Assembly (NCBI RefSeq): GCF_004118285.1
Contig: NZ_SDHY01000005.1
Span: 62,001-126,000, forward strand
Source of the DNA: Aquirufa rosea
GTDB taxonomy: Bacteria > Bacteroidota > Bacteroidia > Cytophagales > Spirosomataceae
DNA: 64,000 nucleotides
Direction: 5' to 3'
Shown here: positions 61,484-64,000 of the stretch, in pieces
Position numbering within the stretch: position 1 is the stretch's first letter
How the letters are laid out: every line of letters begins with the position of its first letter
The notes under the pieces: model-generated
Database searches by the model: none
Told to the model about the DNA's origin: nothing
The model's input: only the letters and a program-made list of their open reading frames with translations
Position numbers and translations under genes: made by a program

Positions 61484-62311
61484 TTAAAGTTTTCTCAGGT
61501 GCAGGCAGGTCCAGCGATTTTTTTCCTTCTCGGCGATAAAAGATAGCCCTGCATCGGATGCCTCTTGCAATAACAGGGGCACATCTTCTTGGTAAAATCC
61601 GCTTAATAACAAATGTCCGCAAGGCTTAATCCGCTTTGCATATTCTGCCATTTCATCTAAGAGGATATTGCGGTTAATATTCGCCAACAATACATCATAT
61701 TCCACTAGAGCTTGATCCCTGACGGTTCCCAAATCAAATTGTATAGAAGATAAATCATTTAATGCGCCATTTTCGATGGAATTTTCTACAGACCATTCAT
61801 CCACATCAAATCCCTTCACGGTCTCTGCTCCCAATTTCTTAGCCACGAAAGCCAAAATACCGGTGCCTGTACCAGCATCCAATACAGATTTACCTACCAC
61901 ATCCAAAGTAAATAAGGTTTCTACCATTAAACTAGTAGTTTCATGATGTCCGGTTCCAAATGACATTTTGGGATTAATCACCAATTCCATTTGATAGCCT
62001 GGCTCAGAGTCATGAAAACTTGCCCGAATAAAGAGTAAGTTAGAAATTCGAATAGGATCGTAATTGCTTTCCCAGACATGATTCCAGTTTTGCTTTTCAA
62101 TTCGGTTCATTTCAACTTCAATCTTACCAATAGCCTGGTAGCGATCAATCACTTCTTGAAAGTCATCTGAATGGAAAAGTGCTTCAGGACAATAGGCGAA
62201 AAATCCTTCCTCCGTATCTTCAAAAATGTCAAAGCCTATCTCGCCTAATTCGGCCAATAAAATATCCAACAATTCAGCGGAAGCTGAAATACGAGCCTGA
62301 ATGGTCGCCAT
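61484..62311 (-). CDS. prmA: Ribosomal protein L11 methyltransferase
   Basis: SAM-dependent enzyme that trimethylates ribosomal protein L11, 275 residues. An N-terminal substrate-binding domain (about 1-95) precedes the methyltransferase core with motif I SVLDAGTGTGILAFVAKKLG (about 140-159) and motif IV VLLANINRNILLDEM. MSFGTGHHETT before motif I is a PrmA signature. It begins 10 bp after the MlaD-family gene, so it belongs to the same operon. Confidence 0.94.
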   Translation of the reverse strand: MATIQARISASAELLDILLAELGEIGFDIFEDTEEGFFAYCPEALFHSDDFQEVIDRYQAIGKIEVEMNRIEKQNWNHVWESNYDPIRISNLLFIRASFHDSEPGYQMELVINPKMSFGTGHHETTSLMVETLFTLDVVGKSVLDAGTGTGILAFVAKKLGAETVKGFDVDEWSVENSIENGALNDLSSIQFDLGTVRDQALVEYDVLLANINRNILLDEMAEYAKRIKPCGHLLLSGFYQEDVPLLLQEASDAGLSFIAEKEKNRWTCLHLRKL

Positions 62312-62321
62312 AAACTATTTA

Positions 62322-63269
62322 TTAATTACTGGGAGGAGTATCTTTTTTGCCAAAAACAGAAATATTCACATACCGCTTCGGCTTCAAACGAAAGTCGATC
62401 AACAATTTATCTAAATCCAATAAGGTTTTATTTAGGCTAACATACAAGCTATCATTTTTAAGAATTTTACCTGCAGAGCCTTGACCTTTTTCCAGTCCTG
62501 CCACAATCTTTTGAATAGACTCCAAAGCCAAATTAGCTTCATGAATGGTTCTTCCCAGCTGTAATGCTTGCAAAGAATCTGCCACCGTGTTGAATTTGAC
62601 AAGGATAGGCTTAAACTGCTTCTCAGTCTCCACTAAACTCTGAGACAAGGTTTTCAGGTTGGCAGAAATCTGCGCAATATTATTTCGATTATCTTCCACC
62701 ACCCCATTGACAGAACTATTGAGCCCCGTTACCGTCGTATTGGAATTCTTTATTAATTCATTCAAATAGCTTCCCGTATGTTCAAATTTCTTACTGATTT
62801 GTCGGAAAGAAATCAAAAGGGAATCAGCATTAGAAATAACTGGGATAGCTCTTTCCTTGAGCAATGAAGTAACACCCACTTCCAAGGAACCAGGAATAAA
62901 TGATTCCTCAGGCAAGGCACCCTTTCCTGCCAACTCCAATCGGATAATCTTTCCCCCTAAAAGAGCTCCATCCATTAAGATGGCTTGTGTCTTATCAGGT
63001 ACTACTAAATCTTTGGATAAGCGTAAAGTAACTAATATTTTATTCCCCTTTTCGGCTTGTAAAGTAACGGCTTTCACTTTCCCCACCTCAATACCATTAA
63101 CCATTACTTGATTAGAAACTAATAAGCCATCGACATTATCGTATTCCACATAGTAAATTCTAGACGAAGAAAACACATCATTCCCCTTCAGAAAGTTAAA
63201 GCCAAAATAAAGGATTAGGAAGGCAATTAAGGCCAAAAATCCTACTTTTAATTCATTACTTTGAAACAT
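62322..63269 (-). CDS. MlaD/MCE-family lipid transport protein
   Basis: MCE-domain protein of 315 residues, anchored to the inner membrane by one N-terminal helix (about 9-28). The MCE domain follows (VEYDNVDGLLVSNQVMVNGIEVGKVKAV, about 41-68). The second half is mostly helical and coiled (about 150-265), and the end KPKRYVNISVFGKK is the usual Bacteroidota ending. The E. coli homologue binds phospholipids for transport between the membranes. The other Mla genes (mlaE, mlaF) are not in the window. It lies 8 bp after the amidase gene. Confidence 0.88.
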   Translation of the reverse strand: MFQSNELKVGFLALIAFLILYFGFNFLKGNDVFSSSRIYYVEYDNVDGLLVSNQVMVNGIEVGKVKAVTLQAEKGNKILVTLRLSKDLVVPDKTQAILMDGALLGGKIIRLELAGKGALPEESFIPGSLEVGVTSLLKERAIPVISNADSLLISFRQISKKFEHTGSYLNELIKNSNTTVTGLNSSVNGVVEDNRNNIAQISANLKTLSQSLVETEKQFKPILVKFNTVADSLQALQLGRTIHEANLALESIQKIVAGLEKGQGSAGKILKNDSLYVSLNKTLLDLDKLLIDFRLKPKRYVNISVFGKKDTPPSN

Positions 63270-63277
63270 GCCTATCG

Positions 63278-64000
63278 CTATTTTTCTATTTCTTCCTTGT
63301 ACTTCTTAAATGCCCCAACAATGGCATCCGCTACTTCTGATTGACCTTTTTCTGAATTTAAATACCCTTCCTCCTCCGGATTTGTCAAAAAGCCAGTTTC
63401 TATTAGCACACTTGGCATGGCCGTACGCCAAATAACTAAAAAACCTGCCTGTTTTACTCCATAGCTTTTCCTATTATATACTTTGGAAAATTGCTCCTCT
63501 ACTTTAGATGCAAATTTCACAGAACTAGCCATGAATGCACTTTGGTAATTAGCCATCATAATATGCGCTAAGGGAGAATTAGGATCAAAACCATTGTAGG
63601 TCGTTTGGTAATCCTTCTCTTGTAAAATTACGGAGTTCTCTCTTTTGGCTACATTTAAATTGCCATCCGTTTTATGTAAACCCATGGTATAAGTTTCTGT
63701 ACCATAGGCTGATTTATTGGGTGCGGCATTACAATGAACCGAAATAAACAAATCCGAGCGATTGCGATTCGCGATATTAGCCCGCTCATTCAATTCAACA
63801 AAATCATCGGTATCACGAGTATAAACGACTTTCAAATCCGGAAACTCATTTTTTAGTCGTTTACCTACTTCCAAAATGATTTTTAAGGTTACCTTGCCCT
63901 CTTGGGCACCTTTAGGCCCTAAACAACCTGGGTCTTTACCCCCATGGCCAGCATCAAGACAAATCGTTTTAACCAAGTTACGCTTAGCGGAACGGGTAGG
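63278..64000 (-). CDS. N-acetylmuramoyl-L-alanine amidase (5' end cut by window edge)
   Basis: Zinc amidase (Amidase_3 type) that cuts the bond between muramic acid and the stem peptide. The 240 residues seen include the zinc histidine in CLDAGHGGKDPG, a glutamate in AQEGKVTLK, the second histidine in SVHCNAAP and the catalytic glutamate in LIETGFLTN. The frame runs to the window edge without a stop, reading PTRSAKRNLVKTICLD at its start, so the TTG at 63976 is internal. The missing front should carry the signal peptide. The MlaD-family gene follows after 8 bp. Confidence 0.92.
   Translation of the reverse strand, partial: PTRSAKRNLVKTICLDAGHGGKDPGCLGPKGAQEGKVTLKIILEVGKRLKNEFPDLKVVYTRDTDDFVELNERANIANRNRSDLFISVHCNAAPNKSAYGTETYTMGLHKTDGNLNVAKRENSVILQEKDYQTTYNGFDPNSPLAHIMMANYQSAFMASSVKFASKVEEQFSKVYNRKSYGVKQAGFLVIWRTAMPSVLIETGFLTNPEEEGYLNSEKGQSEVADAIVGAFKKYKEEIEK

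Noticed and set aside
1-64000. Search for tRNA, rRNA, riboswitches, insertion sequences, prophage and defence genes
   Set aside because: All intergenic gaps are short (the longest 314 bp) and none shows a cloverleaf, a known riboswitch core or terminal repeats; no recombinase, nuclease or toxin-antitoxin pair was recognised.

Overview
The window is a stretch of AT-rich core chromosome from a Bacteroidota bacterium, most likely of the class Cytophagia. Three things support this. It carries type IX secretion and gliding genes (porU, porV, a PorE-like lipoprotein, gldH) and a secreted protease with a type IX C-terminal sorting domain. Its putative promoters have the Bacteroidota -7 form TAnnTTTG, once with a TTTG element exactly 19 nt upstream. 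Shine-Dalgarno sequences are generally absent. Assignment below class level is inference. I see no rRNA, tRNA, CRISPR array, insertion sequence, prophage or defence island. Both ends cut a gene: porU at the left edge and an amidase at the right.

Bases 1-14500 hold porU-porV, a catalytically dead M16 peptidase homologue, a convergent PfkB kinase and GNAT gene, and then a run on the + strand: cysS, two rhomboid proteases, dxs and typA. Bases 14500-21220 are on the - strand: comEC, nadD, gmk, a zinc-type anti-sigma factor, an ECF sigma factor and mreDCB. An AraC-family regulator with the best promoter in the window follows, then rluB with a long disordered Arg/Gly-rich front, the PorE-like gene with pyrC, an outer-membrane protein gene divergent from rnhB, and the 1322-residue subtilase. 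A - strand trio (YhdH-type oxidoreductase, methyltransferase, GDP-fucose synthase) comes next.

Bases 35500-39060 may form one transcription unit: a YwqK-like secreted protein, an unrecognised 119-residue acidic protein, a SulP anion transporter and a beta-carbonic anhydrase. The last two make a plausible bicarbonate-uptake module. After aspS come a CrtI/CrtD-type carotenoid desaturase, a DUF4293 protein and kpsF. The 3' end of kpsF carries, on the opposite strand, a strong terminator for the convergent genes. Then come recQ, purD, ricT, gldH and an Lrp regulator, followed by an RND efflux pair that encloses a GT9 glycosyltransferase and ends in ribD.

The manganese locus at 56296-58416 is the clearest regulatory unit. 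mntH and mntR diverge around a perfect 20-bp palindrome that lies between the two putative promoters. The right end holds an SNF2-type helicase, prmA, an MlaD-family protein and the amidase, all on the - strand.

I found no clear undescribed multi-gene system. The best leads are the two unknown genes in front of SulP-carbonic anhydrase, the glycosyltransferase inside the RND operon, the lone inactive M16 protein beside porUV, the terminator hidden in kpsF, and the mntH/mntR operator.
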